Under the pieces are notes generated by a model. It was not told the DNA's origin and searched no databases. It saw only the letters and a program-made list of their open reading frames with translations. 64,000 nucleotides of DNA, from the NCBI GenBank assembly GCA_045430285.1, contig JAILXV010000005.1, forward strand, positions 186,001-250,000. Reading direction: 5' to 3'. This DNA comes from Agarilytica sp045430285. Its GTDB lineage: Bacteria; Pseudomonadota; Gammaproteobacteria; Pseudomonadales; Cellvibrionaceae. The stretch's first letter is position 1, and every line of letters begins with the position of its first letter. Position numbers and translations under genes: made by a program. Positions 17,155 to 23,942 of this stretch are shown one piece after another.

Positions 17155-18690
17155 ATGCAAACACAGCCATTACACAGCGCATATCCAGTTTATGATTTTA
17201 TGGGCCAACGCACCTTAGTGTCACCCAATGCGATTGCGTTAGAAGATTACGCCTCCGGTGAACAGCTTAGCTATAGCCAATTAAATGCACGAAGCAATCA
17301 AGTCGCAAACCTGCTCGACAGCCTAGATATCCGAAAAGAGAAAACCGTCGCCATCTTGGCATTGAACTGCATCGATTTTTTTGAATTACTCTTCGCCTGC
17401 GGTAAAAATGGCTCTGTGCTCGTACCACTCAACTGGCGCCAAACCGCGGCGGAAACAAAACCCATTATCGACGACAGCAATGTCACAACGATTTTTTACG
17501 ATAGCTTTAACGAAGCGCTCGCGAAGGAACTGTCTGCGCTTTACCCTAACATCACTATTATTCCTATTGAGAGTGATGATAAAAACTATCGTTCAATGCG
17601 CGATGCTTGCTCAACACAGTACCACGCCAAAACACGCACTGTGGATCATGTTTGGTATTTGTTATACACCTCTGGTACTACCGGAAAGCCCAAAGCCGTC
17701 ATTCAAAGTTTCGGCATGGCACTAGGAAACTATATCAATACAGTCCAAGCCATCGATTTAACATCGCACGATACGACCGTTAATTTTCTGCCGCTCTTTC
17801 ATACCGGCGGGATTAACCTATACACCCTCCCCGCACTTATATCGGGCGCTAAAGTGACGGTATTGCCAAAGTTCGAACCCGACGCCATTATCGATTTAAT
17901 CGGCCAACAAAAAATTAGCGCTTTTTTTGGCGTGCCCGCAATTTACCGCGCGATTTACGAACATGCTCAATTCGACACATTAGACTTTTCCGGCCTACGT
18001 ACACTCGGTTGTGGCGGAGCGCCCATTCAAGAATATATTTTAAAAGCCTTCGCAGACAGAGGTGTGACCATTTGTAACGGCTTCGGCATGACTGAAACTG
18101 GCCCGATGACCTTTTTGATGGACCCTGCAAATGCCGCAAATAAAATTGGCTCCATCGGGACACCCAAACTGCTAACAAACGTTCGCATCATTAATGAAAA
18201 AGGCGAAGACCTTCCCCCAGGGGAAGCCGGCGAGCTACTATTAGCCGGTGGCAATGTGACCCCAGGGTACTGGAATAACGCAGACGCCACCGAAAAAGCC
18301 TTTGATGACGAAGGCTGGCTGCATACAGGAGACGTCGCCAAACGAGACGAAGACGGCTACTACTATATCGTTGATCGTATAAAAGATATGTTCATTTCTG
18401 GCGGTGAAAATGTTTACCCCGCAGAAGTTGAAGCGGCAATGGAACAACACCCCGACATCGTAGAAGCCGCCGTAGTAGGGATACCCGATCAAAAGTGGGG
18501 CGAAATTGGCGTCGCATTTTTACGTGTGCAAAACGAATACACCGTTAACGAAATTGAACTCACAGAATTCGCAAGGCAACGCCTTGCAGGCTATAAAACA
18601 CCTCAAAAATTTATCGTCGCTGAAGATTTCCCCCGCACCGCGGCCGGTAAAGTCAAAAAAAATGAACTGCGAGAAATGGCAAACCCTTAG
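17155..18690 (+). CDS. AMP-dependent acyl-CoA ligase (FadD-like)
   Basis: The enzyme activates a carboxylic acid to its CoA thioester through an acyl-AMP. At 511 residues it has the normal length for medium-chain or aryl acyl-CoA synthetases. Core motifs in order are LLYTSGTTGKPKAVIQS (P-loop, about residue 170), FLPLFHTGGINLYTLPAL, GCGGAPIQEYI, NGFGMTETGP, GWLHTGDVAKRDEDGYYYI and DRIKDMFISGGENVYPAEVE. The C-terminal lysine region is PRTAAGKVKKNELR. The signature set cannot separate fatty from aromatic acids. It lies between the PaaG-like isomerase and two MaoC-like genes, presumably in one operon. Confidence 0.93.
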   Translation: MQTQPLHSAYPVYDFMGQRTLVSPNAIALEDYASGEQLSYSQLNARSNQVANLLDSLDIRKEKTVAILALNCIDFFELLFACGKNGSVLVPLNWRQTAAETKPIIDDSNVTTIFYDSFNEALAKELSALYPNITIIPIESDDKNYRSMRDACSTQYHAKTRTVDHVWYLLYTSGTTGKPKAVIQSFGMALGNYINTVQAIDLTSHDTTVNFLPLFHTGGINLYTLPALISGAKVTVLPKFEPDAIIDLIGQQKISAFFGVPAIYRAIYEHAQFDTLDFSGLRTLGCGGAPIQEYILKAFADRGVTICNGFGMTETGPMTFLMDPANAANKIGSIGTPKLLTNVRIINEKGEDLPPGEAGELLLAGGNVTPGYWNNADATEKAFDDEGWLHTGDVAKRDEDGYYYIVDRIKDMFISGGENVYPAEVEAAMEQHPDIVEAAVVGIPDQKWGEIGVAFLRVQNEYTVNEIELTEFARQRLAGYKTPQKFIVAEDFPRTAAGKVKKNELREMANP

Positions 18691-18762
18691 CCAATCAAAG
18701 ATTCACGCGGCAGTTCTCACTGAAATCAATACCAATATCATTAGTACCGGAGTATTTGTAGT

Positions 18763-19176
18763 ATGTCGATAGAAAAAAGCGCGGAAGGCTACACCATTCG
18801 TGCAGACAAAATATTTTCCCAGCGCGAGTTTGATCTATTTGCAAAAATCAGTGGAGACAACAACCCCATACATGTCGACCCTGAATTTTCCGCAAAAGCG
18901 AAATTTGGTCGTACGGTCTCCCATGGCATGTTGCTTTACACAGTAATTTGGGGGCACATTCAACGCTACTTCCCAAAATCGATTCAACTGTCCCAATTTC
19001 TTATGTTCCCTGCCGCAACGTATACCGACGAGGCGATGGAAATCGAATTAAGTGCAACGCCCTCTTCAAAACCCAATCAGTTAGAAATAAAAGGGGTTAT
19101 GCGACGCAAGGCAGATCAAGTCGTCACCTGTGAAAGCGTTTCAACCATCGAGTACACAGGAGCATTGCCATGCTAA
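18763..19176 (+). CDS. MaoC-like (R)-enoyl-CoA hydratase, catalytic subunit
   Basis: This hot-dog-fold protein of 137 residues is predicted to hydrate an enoyl-CoA to the (R)-3-hydroxyacyl-CoA. The hydratase motif is intact: FAKISGDNNPIHVDPEFS carries the catalytic Asp and His (about residues 29 and 34). FGRTVSHGMLLYTVIWG, the conserved FxxxxxHGML helix, follows. It overlaps the next gene by 7 bp, and that gene encodes a second hot-dog protein without these residues. The pair may form a heterodimer like the mycobacterial HadAB/HadBC dehydratases, in which only one partner is catalytic; that is inference from gene arrangement and motifs. Confidence 0.88.
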   Translation: MSIEKSAEGYTIRADKIFSQREFDLFAKISGDNNPIHVDPEFSAKAKFGRTVSHGMLLYTVIWGHIQRYFPKSIQLSQFLMFPAATYTDEAMEIELSATPSSKPNQLEIKGVMRRKADQVVTCESVSTIEYTGALPC

Positions 19177-19538
19177 AAATTAACGACGCCATAGAAATTG
19201 AACGCACTTATAGTAAAGAAGACATCGAAGCCTATTGCAGTCTCGCCGACATAGATCCCTCACTCGTCTCCAGTGTACCCGAACCACTAATCGCCGCAAT
19301 GTATTCAGACATGCTGGGCACCAAGCTGCCAGGGCCAGGCACGATGTATATGAAGCAAACATCGGAATACCTAAAGCCCGCACCGATTGAAGAGCGACTT
19401 ATCGCCAAGGTAGAAGTGAGTCGTATTAGGGAAGACAGTGGTTTAGTGAATCTGCGCACAACGTGTAGCGATGAAAGCGGCACGCTGTATGGTGATGGTG
19501 GTGCGCTTGTGCTATCTCCGGATGCTAAAAAGTCTTAG
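19170..19538 (+). CDS. MaoC-like hot-dog protein lacking the catalytic Asp-His (partner subunit?)
   Basis: The 122-residue product follows the hot-dog pattern: MLKINDAIEIERTYSKEDIEAYC at the start, GPGTMYMKQTSEYLKPAP in the middle, and a terminal LYGDGGALVLSP strand. At the position of the hydratase GDxNPIH motif it reads ADIDPSLVSS, so the catalytic His is absent. It starts inside the end of the preceding MaoC gene (7-bp overlap), a sign of coupled synthesis. Stable function as a non-catalytic half that shapes the acyl pocket is the most natural reading. A stand-alone thioesterase or binding role is possible. It ends 15 bp from the convergent alpha/beta hydrolase gene. Confidence 0.75.
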   Translation: MLKINDAIEIERTYSKEDIEAYCSLADIDPSLVSSVPEPLIAAMYSDMLGTKLPGPGTMYMKQTSEYLKPAPIEERLIAKVEVSRIREDSGLVNLRTTCSDESGTLYGDGGALVLSPDAKKS

Positions 19539-19553
19539 TACGTATTGAAACTA

Positions 19554-20423
19554 TTAATCGGAAATCTCATCCGCTTGTTGTTTGGTTTTCGCTAGCTCTC
19601 GTATGAACTTTTCGATGTTGTTAGCAACAAATTCAGGCTCTTCTATATGAGGCGCGTGTCCGGATTTTTCACAAAAGACTAAGCTAGACGTTTTAATCTG
19701 ATCGTTAAAATAATGTGCGGTCTCGTGGGAATATAAACGACTCTGCCCACCAGCTACTATTAAGCTAGGCACGTTGATATCCACCAATACATCACGATAG
19801 TCCTGCTCGGTCATTGAGTTCCAAAGCATCGCCAGTTTCAGGCTATCGTTGTTCATTAAATCCTCTTCGATCCATGCTCCCGCTTCAGGGAAGGGTCCAT
19901 CTTTTGCGAAAAACATCGATAGGACACCAGCACTGTACGCCGGCCAGTTAGTTGAAATAAATTCGTAGGATTTTTTATTGCGCTCCGCGTTTAAACCACC
20001 TTTCATACCCAAAGACCAAGAGTCGGTATTCAGTACGCAAGGTGTCATATCAACCGAAATAAAACCGGAGATGTCATCTGAACCGAATTGCTTAATATAT
20101 TCAAGGGCGACCAATGCCCCCATAGACCAGCCCAAGATAACGGGATGCTTAATCTTAGACACGATTAAGTATTCACGTAACCAACGCGCTAAAGCGGGCA
20201 GAGTGGATCCCACATCACTTGTTTTATGTTCACCATGGCCAGGTAAATCTGGCGCTACCACTGCTATTGAAACAGGCAAATGCCGACGCAACTCGTCAAA
20301 ATAACGCCCATGAGCTGCCCAACCATGCAAAAGCACTAAGGTTATTTCATGATTTTGTTCGATCGATTTCTCGTCGCTTTTAACAGAAGGTTGTTTCACA
20401 TCCTGATTTATACTTTTGCTCAT
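19554..20423 (-). CDS. Alpha/beta hydrolase
   Basis: This is a 289-residue alpha/beta-hydrolase-fold enzyme, cytoplasmic with no signal peptide. VLLHGWAAHGRYFDELRRHL carries the oxyanion HG motif, VVAPDLPGHGE follows, and the nucleophile elbow is LGWSMGALVALEY. The histidine is in KSGHAPHIEEPEFV. The usual acid position after strand 6 reads VAGGQSRLYS, with Ser where Asp is common, so the acid may be supplied elsewhere. The overall pattern resembles BioH (pimeloyl-ACP methyl esterase), but with a 25-residue polar N-terminal extension. It converges on the TetR/acyl-CoA operon at 15 bp, so a thioesterase role in that pathway is possible but unproven. Confidence 0.85.
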   Translation of the reverse strand: MSKSINQDVKQPSVKSDEKSIEQNHEITLVLLHGWAAHGRYFDELRRHLPVSIAVVAPDLPGHGEHKTSDVGSTLPALARWLREYLIVSKIKHPVILGWSMGALVALEYIKQFGSDDISGFISVDMTPCVLNTDSWSLGMKGGLNAERNKKSYEFISTNWPAYSAGVLSMFFAKDGPFPEAGAWIEEDLMNNDSLKLAMLWNSMTEQDYRDVLVDINVPSLIVAGGQSRLYSHETAHYFNDQIKTSSLVFCEKSGHAPHIEEPEFVANNIEKFIRELAKTKQQADEISD

Positions 20424-20778
20424 AATAAAACACGCCCCAGAGCACTTAAATACGATATTGATATTAAAACATTCACCATCGTTCTTTTAAACGATAAAGC
20501 GCCAGCAAGGTTTTATAAAAATAATACGACCAAAACAAAGTCACACCACAGAAAAAATCGTTTTACGCTTAAAAAACAGCTCCGTTATACCTTTAATCAC
20601 AAAGCCATTGATAGCCCGATGGCACAAAATTCAACGCAAATTCGCTTTTGTGATCCGCGTCACACTTTTTAGCCTAAGCACTCCGTTCACATAATAAAAC
20701 TGTCTTAAAACAGTCTCCCTTTATATCAAAGACGATTTTATAATCAATCGTGAAGGCAAAACACATAACAGCATCATA
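20424..20778. other. Divergent region between the hydrolase and HDOD genes
   Basis: 355 bp, AT-rich, with no credible gene. It contains a perfect CRP-type site (20649-20664), an ACTGT-N6-ACAGT inverted repeat (20699-20714) and a TATAAT hexamer (20739-20744) ahead of the HDOD gene. The apparent 107-codon frame across 20349-20672 has no ribosome-binding site and overlaps the hydrolase start. Confidence 0.6.
20649..20664 (+). promoter_or_regulatory. CRP/Vfr-type binding site
   Basis: TGTGATCCGCGTCACA is a perfect TGTGA-N6-TCACA palindrome, flanked by TTTT on one side and CTTTTT on the other as in strong CRP sites. It is centred 82 bp before a TATAAT hexamer (20739) that precedes the HDOD gene, a distance compatible with class I activation. 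It could also act on the divergent hydrolase gene. Confidence 0.6.
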
Positions 20779-22233
20779 ATGATGTCAGATAGGTTAGCGA
20801 TGAATACTGCTCGTCTTAAAGAGTGGGTGTCTCGACTAGGGAAAGAAGAAATCCCCACCTTCGCGCAAACAGCTCGGCGGATGGCCGCCATTTCGTGTGA
20901 TAACGAGAGCAGCGCCAATGACTTAGCGAAAGTCATATTACAAGACACCGCCATGACCGCACGTGTACTGCGGTTGGTGAACAGTGTTTTTTATAACCCC
21001 TCGAATCGAAAACTCGATACCGTAAGTTACGCCATCGTCGTACTCGGGTTCGAGAAAGTACGTAATTTGGCCCTCACTGTATCCATGATGGAATCCACCA
21101 TCGCCTCGAACATGATGGGCCACGTAAAAAAGGAAATGGCTTGCGCCTATCACGCGGCCATTCAAGCACAACGACTTGCACAAAAATCCGGACTCGGTGA
21201 TACCGAAAATATTTATATTGCGGCCTTGCTCCATCGTTTGGGGCAGCTCATGTTTTGGTGTTTCCCTTACGAACACGGCGATCAACTTGAAAACCTTTCT
21301 GACGACCCTGAAGCCTATAAAAAAGTAGAGAATGACTTACTGGGCTTTAGCTTGAAGTCATTGACCGATTCACTTATCACAGAATGGAACCTCAGCCCCC
21401 TACTTCACGATGCACTAAATAACAAATCGTTTAGAGATAAAAAAAATGCCTGCATCCTTCATGGCTTTAATATCGCAGACTGCGCAAAACACAGCTGGGA
21501 CGGTACTGACATGAACCGTCAGGTTCGCGCGGTAAGTGCAATGATTAATTTACCCGCAGAGGAGACCCGAGCGTGGTTGCTCGAAAACGCACGTAGTGCT
21601 GAGAGCGGCCTTAGGGAGATGGGGCTAGATAATAGTAAATGTATTGCCAAACCACACAGCAAAGAGAAAGACGAGAAAACTATGCCTCAGAATGTCATCG
21701 GTATTTTTAATAAAAAACCCATCGATAACGAATCTCGCTTGGAGAAACAAAGCCGATTACTCAGGCAGCTAACGCACCTACTGAATGAAGAGTTGGACCT
21801 CAATCATTTTCTCATTACCATGCTTGAAAGTATTCACGGAGCTACCGGCTGCGACCAATCCTTTATTTTACTCTACAAGGGAAAGGAACGAGATGTGGTG
21901 CTTAAACAACACCTTGGAGAAGACAGTAAAGGGATTGCCGGTGCGGCCGCCCGCTTATTAAAAAGAGAAGACTCTTCACTTTCCCGCGCCTTAGCGGAGC
22001 AGTCTCCTTGCTGGAGCGAACAGGTCCCGCTCCTTTGCGTGTGTGAAGACAGTCAGTTTGTTCACCATAATCTTATGATCACCCCCATCAACGCCATGGG
22101 GAAACACCTGGGATATATTTTCGCGGCAAAAACGAAACAAGGTATTTTGATGGAACGAGATTTTGAGTGTTTTCGCCACTTTTGCGACCATGCAAGTATC
22201 GCGTTTCGGATTTTTATTCGAGATAAGAAATAG
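20779..22233 (+). CDS. HDOD-GAF domain signalling protein
   Basis: The 484-residue protein has an N-terminal HDOD domain and a C-terminal GAF-like domain. The HDOD part has EEIPTFAQTARRMAAIS, the LAKVILQDTAMTARVLRLVN core, YAIVVLGFEKVRNLAL, and a degenerate HD region YIAALLHRLGQLMF, where HR replaces the HD pair. It is thus not expected to be a phosphohydrolase. After a linker, residues about 325-480 read as a GAF sensor (LNHFLITMLESIHGATGCDQSFILL). HDOD proteins are known to relay signals in motility, biofilm and c-di-GMP control. A perfect CRP site lies upstream. The ligand and output are unknown. Confidence 0.88.
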   Translation: MMSDRLAMNTARLKEWVSRLGKEEIPTFAQTARRMAAISCDNESSANDLAKVILQDTAMTARVLRLVNSVFYNPSNRKLDTVSYAIVVLGFEKVRNLALTVSMMESTIASNMMGHVKKEMACAYHAAIQAQRLAQKSGLGDTENIYIAALLHRLGQLMFWCFPYEHGDQLENLSDDPEAYKKVENDLLGFSLKSLTDSLITEWNLSPLLHDALNNKSFRDKKNACILHGFNIADCAKHSWDGTDMNRQVRAVSAMINLPAEETRAWLLENARSAESGLREMGLDNSKCIAKPHSKEKDEKTMPQNVIGIFNKKPIDNESRLEKQSRLLRQLTHLLNEELDLNHFLITMLESIHGATGCDQSFILLYKGKERDVVLKQHLGEDSKGIAGAAARLLKREDSSLSRALAEQSPCWSEQVPLLCVCEDSQFVHHNLMITPINAMGKHLGYIFAAKTKQGILMERDFECFRHFCDHASIAFRIFIRDKK

Positions 22234-22487
22234 ACCTCACAAGAATAACCCACCACAGGTCTCTGCAGGAAAGATGGTGGAGTATATTCAGGGCGTCTGA
22301 GGCATGGATGCCGAAGCAGAGCGTATAGGGACATATTTACAGCGGCCCTGAATATACTCCACCATCTTACCCGCACCAGACTACGGGTACACGCTAACAA
22401 TAATCTACACAAAAAACACATACGCCTAAACAGAAGCGCGTTACAGGAGTATCATAGCGCAATACCGAATGAAAACGACCAACTACC
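22234..22487. other. HDOD/DUF1289 intergenic region
   Basis: 254 bp dominated by a 98-bp stem-loop element (22271-22368) with copy 3 of the dispersed repeat in its loop. No gene is seen. The stem could end HDOD transcription, but no T-tract follows it on the plus strand. Confidence 0.55.
22271..22368 (+). repeat. Stem-loop element with 24-bp perfect arms containing dispersed element copy 3
   Basis: The arms 22271-22294 and 22345-22368 are exact reverse complements over 24 bp. The 50-base loop holds a GGCATGGATGCC mini-palindrome (22301-22312), a GCCGAAGC box (22310-22317) and the ATAGGGACATATT core (22325-22337). The GCCGAAGC-to-core spacing, 15 bp start to start, is the same as in copy 4 at 34781-34808. 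It looks like a mobile or REP-like intergenic element; no coding capacity. Confidence 0.8.
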
Positions 22488-22697
22488 ATGACCCCCTCAC
22501 CTTGTGTTCGAAATTGCTGTCTCGATGAAAATGATATTTGCCTAGGCTGCCACAGAAGCATTTCCGAAATATGCACGTGGAGCCAGCTAGACGAGCAAGG
22601 CCGAAAGAAAGTGCTTCGTCATGCCGAAGTACGAAAGGAGGTAAGAGCGGAAACTGGGCGATCCGTGCCAGATGCAGATAGCTCCAGCGACAACTAA
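22488..22697 (+). CDS. DUF1289 small cysteine-rich protein
   Basis: A 69-residue member of the DUF1289 family, whose function is not established. The signature is complete: SPCVRNCCLDENDICLGCHR, with the spaced cysteines likely binding a metal or Fe-S cluster, then the SISEICTWSQLDEQGRKKVL helix, in which the WxxL/R pattern is typical. The start MTPSPC is canonical. It stands alone on the plus strand and ends 22 bp before the end of the convergent transglutaminase-like gene. Confidence 0.88.
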   Translation: MTPSPCVRNCCLDENDICLGCHRSISEICTWSQLDEQGRKKVLRHAEVRKEVRAETGRSVPDADSSSDN

Positions 22698-22719
22698 TCA
22701 AAGTAAGTACAGAAACAGT

Positions 22720-23319
22720 CTACGAAGAAAGCGCATTCTTCTCATCAAGGTCCGGCAAAGTATTAAAAACATCGATATGATTATTCGCCGCCGTTAGACA
22801 CTCGACCACCTGAGGTAAAGGCGAACTCCAAATACCTTCAAAATCAAACTCCCCTTCCGAGACTATCGGAAATGCGAGCTTTTCCAGAGGAGGGGCAAAC
22901 TGTGCGTCCACACCTGGCTTATTTCCGCGAGCATCAATTTTATACCAACCGATATCGTCTAAATACACCGCGTTTAATCCATGCAAACTAAAGGGCGGAG
23001 CATCATTTTCAATTGTCAGACGCTGGTAACACAGGCCAGAGGGAATATCATTGGCCCGCAATAACGCCGCGAGCAAATGGCTTTTCGCATAACAGTAACC
23101 CGTCCCAAATTTAAGTACGTCTGACGCTTTGCAAGTAACAGAATCTAATTTGTAATCCAGGCTGTGTTTAATGTCATCCCTTACAAACTCGAAACACGAT
23201 TTAGCAATATCTGTTTTTTGTTCTAATCCCTCAGCCAACGAATTCGCTTTTGCTTTCACATCTACGTGATCACAATCAATGTAGGTACTGGCGACGAGGT
23301 AAGGTTCAAAGTCCTTAAT
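22720..23319 (-). CDS. Transglutaminase-like cysteine protease-fold protein with an apparent ATT start
   Basis: A 199-residue transglutaminase-like protein, likely cytoplasmic. The catalytic triad is visible: Cys in FGTGYCYAKSHLLAALL, His in FSLHGLNAVYL and Asp in WYKIDARGNKPG. The conventional first start is GTG at 23259. However, coding similarity continues upstream (IKDFEPYLVASTYIDCDH, the usual family opening), and the frame has no ATG, GTG, TTG or CTG between the stop at 23367-23365 and 23259. A strong AAGGAG (23332-23327) lies seven bases before an ATT codon at 23319, so translation very probably begins at AUU. Substrates are unknown. The small zinc-ribbon gene ends 45 bp upstream. Confidence 0.8.
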   Translation of the reverse strand: MKDFEPYLVASTYIDCDHVDVKAKANSLAEGLEQKTDIAKSCFEFVRDDIKHSLDYKLDSVTCKASDVLKFGTGYCYAKSHLLAALLRANDIPSGLCYQRLTIENDAPPFSLHGLNAVYLDDIGWYKIDARGNKPGVDAQFAPPLEKLAFPIVSEGEFDFEGIWSSPLPQVVECLTAANNHIDVFNTLPDLDEKNALSS

Positions 23320-23364
23320 GATTCTTCTCCTTATTAGAATATGCGTTATGAAAAAAACGGAACC

Positions 23365-23559
23365 CTAAATGAGTTCGGTTTTTTCTTTTCCACAGCGGAT
23401 GCATTCAAAAATGGTAACGAGCTTTCCCTGTTTCACATCAAATTTCTTTTCCGTTTTGATCTTCCATTTATGATACCCATGACGACACAAAGTTTTACCT
23501 TTATGCTTTTCGGCAGGTGTTTTCTTTTTAGGGGCTTTGAAAGGAACAACAGTTCCCAT
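23365..23559 (-). CDS. Small zinc-ribbon-like protein
   Basis: A 64-residue basic protein of unknown function. LCRHGYHKWKI and FECIRCGKEKTE supply one Cys, two His and then a CxxC pair, which would form a small metal-binding ribbon like those in DUF1660-type phage and bacterial proteins. The start MGTVVPFKAPKKK follows the pterin dehydratase stop by only three bases, so the two are cotranscribed. The high lysine content suggests nucleic-acid contact, but that is inference. Confidence 0.75.
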   Translation of the reverse strand: MGTVVPFKAPKKKTPAEKHKGKTLCRHGYHKWKIKTEKKFDVKQGKLVTIFECIRCGKEKTELI

Positions 23560-23562
23560 GTA

Positions 23563-23904
23563 TTACTCCGATAAGAGTTCGTCAGTTTTTGCGGCCATAA
23601 TAATATCATTACGGTGCAGGCCTTTGATTTTGTGGGTCCACCACGTCACCGTCGTTTTGCCCCACTCTACTAATAACGCAGGGTGGTGCCCTTCTTGTTC
23701 AGCCAGCCCCCCAACTTTATTCGCAAATGCCATAGCCGTAACAAAATTATTAAATGCGTACTGCCGTGACACTTGCTTAACACCATCGACTTCGATGACG
23801 TTCCAGTCGGGGATTTGGGAGGATAGCCCTGCGAGCTCATCGTCCGTCAAAAGTGGCGCGCCGACTCGGCAAGGTTCACAATGGCCAGATGATAATTCTC
23901 TCAT
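23563..23904 (-). CDS. phhB: 4a-hydroxytetrahydrobiopterin dehydratase (pterin-4-alpha-carbinolamine dehydratase)
   Basis: This enzyme recycles tetrahydropterin for phenylalanine hydroxylase by dehydrating the 4a-carbinolamine. The 113 residues carry the family signature EGHHPALLVEWGKTTVTWWT, with the catalytic histidine pair, then HKIKGLHRNDIIMAAKTDEL. IPDWNVIEV and the YAFNNFVTAMAFANKVG helix precede it. No phenylalanine hydroxylase gene is in the window. The gene lies 38 bp downstream of fumarase and directly upstream of the zinc-ribbon gene. Confidence 0.93.
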   Translation of the reverse strand: MRELSSGHCEPCRVGAPLLTDDELAGLSSQIPDWNVIEVDGVKQVSRQYAFNNFVTAMAFANKVGGLAEQEGHHPALLVEWGKTTVTWWTHKIKGLHRNDIIMAAKTDELLSE

Positions 23905-23942
23905 AAGACTACCCGCAGTTGATAAAAAGCTATTATTAGAAT

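Noticed and set aside
20349..20672. 107-codon open frame upstream of the HDOD gene
   Set aside because: It overlaps the start of the hydrolase gene and the CRP-type site, and has no credible start signal.
20699..20714. ACTGT-N6-ACAGT as a LexA box
   Set aside because: The SOS consensus needs CTGT-N8-ACAG; here the spacer is two bases short.
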